Of a stretch of DNA of 14,557 nucleotides, positions 14,477 to 14,557 are shown piece after piece. How positions within the stretch are numbered: the first letter of the stretch is position 1; every line of letters starts with the position of its first letter. The stretch covers positions 1 through 14,557 of the forward strand of contig MFSB01000038.1 in NCBI GenBank assembly GCA_001784735.1. Direction: 5' to 3'. This stretch comes from Candidatus Moranbacteria bacterium RIFCSPLOWO2_12_FULL_48_12. GTDB lineage: Bacteria; Patescibacteriota; Minisyncoccia; Moranbacterales; UBA1568. Below the pieces are notes generated by a model. The model did not search any database, was not told the origin of the DNA, and was given only the letters and a program-made list of their open reading frames with translations. Position numbers and translations under genes: made by a program.

Positions 14477-14496
14477 CCTCGCGGCAAGCCGCGAGG
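14477..14496 (-). repeat. REP-like palindrome with a TT centre on the minus strand
   Basis: Read on the minus strand this is CCTCGCGGC-TT-GCCGCGAGG with perfect 9-bp arms, preceded by AATACC as in the repeat at 2644. The 14-nt core CGCGGCTTGCCGCG is identical to positions 2651-2664 of the plus strand. It lies 2 nt after the stop codon of the tail gene at 14499, so it may also end that transcript, although no clean T-run follows. The remaining intergenic bases (14430-14476) show nothing definite. Confidence 0.75.
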
Positions 14497-14498
14497 TA

Positions 14499-14557
14499 TT
14501 ACAACAACGCGAGCTGTCCTTGGTGAAATTTGATGTACTCCTGTTCTTTACCCTGAT
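14499..14557 (-). CDS. C-terminal end of a minus-strand gene, cut by the window edge
   Basis: Reading from the window edge, one minus-strand frame gives 18 residues ending EYIKFHQGQLALL, then TAA (14501-14499). The composition is protein-like and the stop is followed at once by a palindrome. The gene would precede the aminotransferase-like gene on the same strand with a 69-nt gap. The fragment is too short to name, and the call could be chance. Confidence 0.4.
   Translation of the reverse strand, partial: QGKEQEYIKFHQGQLALL

Noticed and set aside
1..14557. CRISPR array, tRNA or rRNA gene, transposase, recoded stop codons
   Set aside because: No regularly spaced repeats, no cloverleaf or rRNA-like stretch and no transposase motif were seen by eye. 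TGA acts as a true stop in several genes, so no alternative code is needed.

Overview
The window (14,557 nt) looks like chromosomal DNA of an uncultivated bacterium using the standard genetic code: TGA, TAA and TAG all end convincing genes. Most genes lack a clear Shine-Dalgarno sequence. Several promoters have near-consensus sigma70-type boxes with 17-nt spacing, and short palindromic repeats lie between genes. Together with the MerR-type/GHKL ATPase plus STAS-like gene pair and the surface-glycan gene content, this would fit a Patescibacteria/CPR genome or another little-cultured lineage such as Omnitrophota. No ribosomal or other phylogenetic marker is present, so the assignment is a guess. 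I see no tRNA, rRNA, CRISPR array, transposase or integrase.

Layout. Positions 1-73 hold a compound palindromic repeat. Positions 149-1174 hold a two-gene switch-like module: a DNA-binding domain fused to a GHKL ATPase, then a STAS-like protein. Positions 1195-2459 hold a well-formed promoter and an AAA_14/DUF4143 ATPase. Positions 2460-2835 are palindrome-rich noncoding DNA. Positions 2836-4373 hold a secreted protein and a lipoprotein, each with its own promoter and strong Shine-Dalgarno site, and so different in style from the rest; they may have been acquired. A bidirectional hairpin terminator separates them from a minus-strand, membrane-anchored CapA-like protein (4419-5573). A large two-propeller YVTN-type surface protein (5831-8155, minus) follows, ending in a hairpin terminator.

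The right half (8246-14429) is the most unusual part. It holds four adenylate-forming enzymes of the PaaK/CapK (phenylacetate-CoA ligase-like) family as two convergent pairs, A-B on the plus strand and D-C on the minus strand. A resembles D and B resembles C, so the locus is a diverged mirror-image duplication. A, C and D keep the catalytic motifs. B has lost the glycine-rich nucleotide-binding loop and stops before the C-terminal domain. The D-C pair lies just downstream of a DegT/DnrJ/EryC1-type aminotransferase-like gene in which the usual PLP-binding Asp is Asn. The last 59 nt carry the tail of another minus-strand gene.

Working together (inference): the aminotransferase-like protein and the paired ligases suggest a surface glycan whose amino sugar is acylated or amidated by an activated carboxylic acid. 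The CapA-like protein and the propeller protein would act at the same cell surface. The left-hand ATPase/STAS module looks like an independent regulatory unit.
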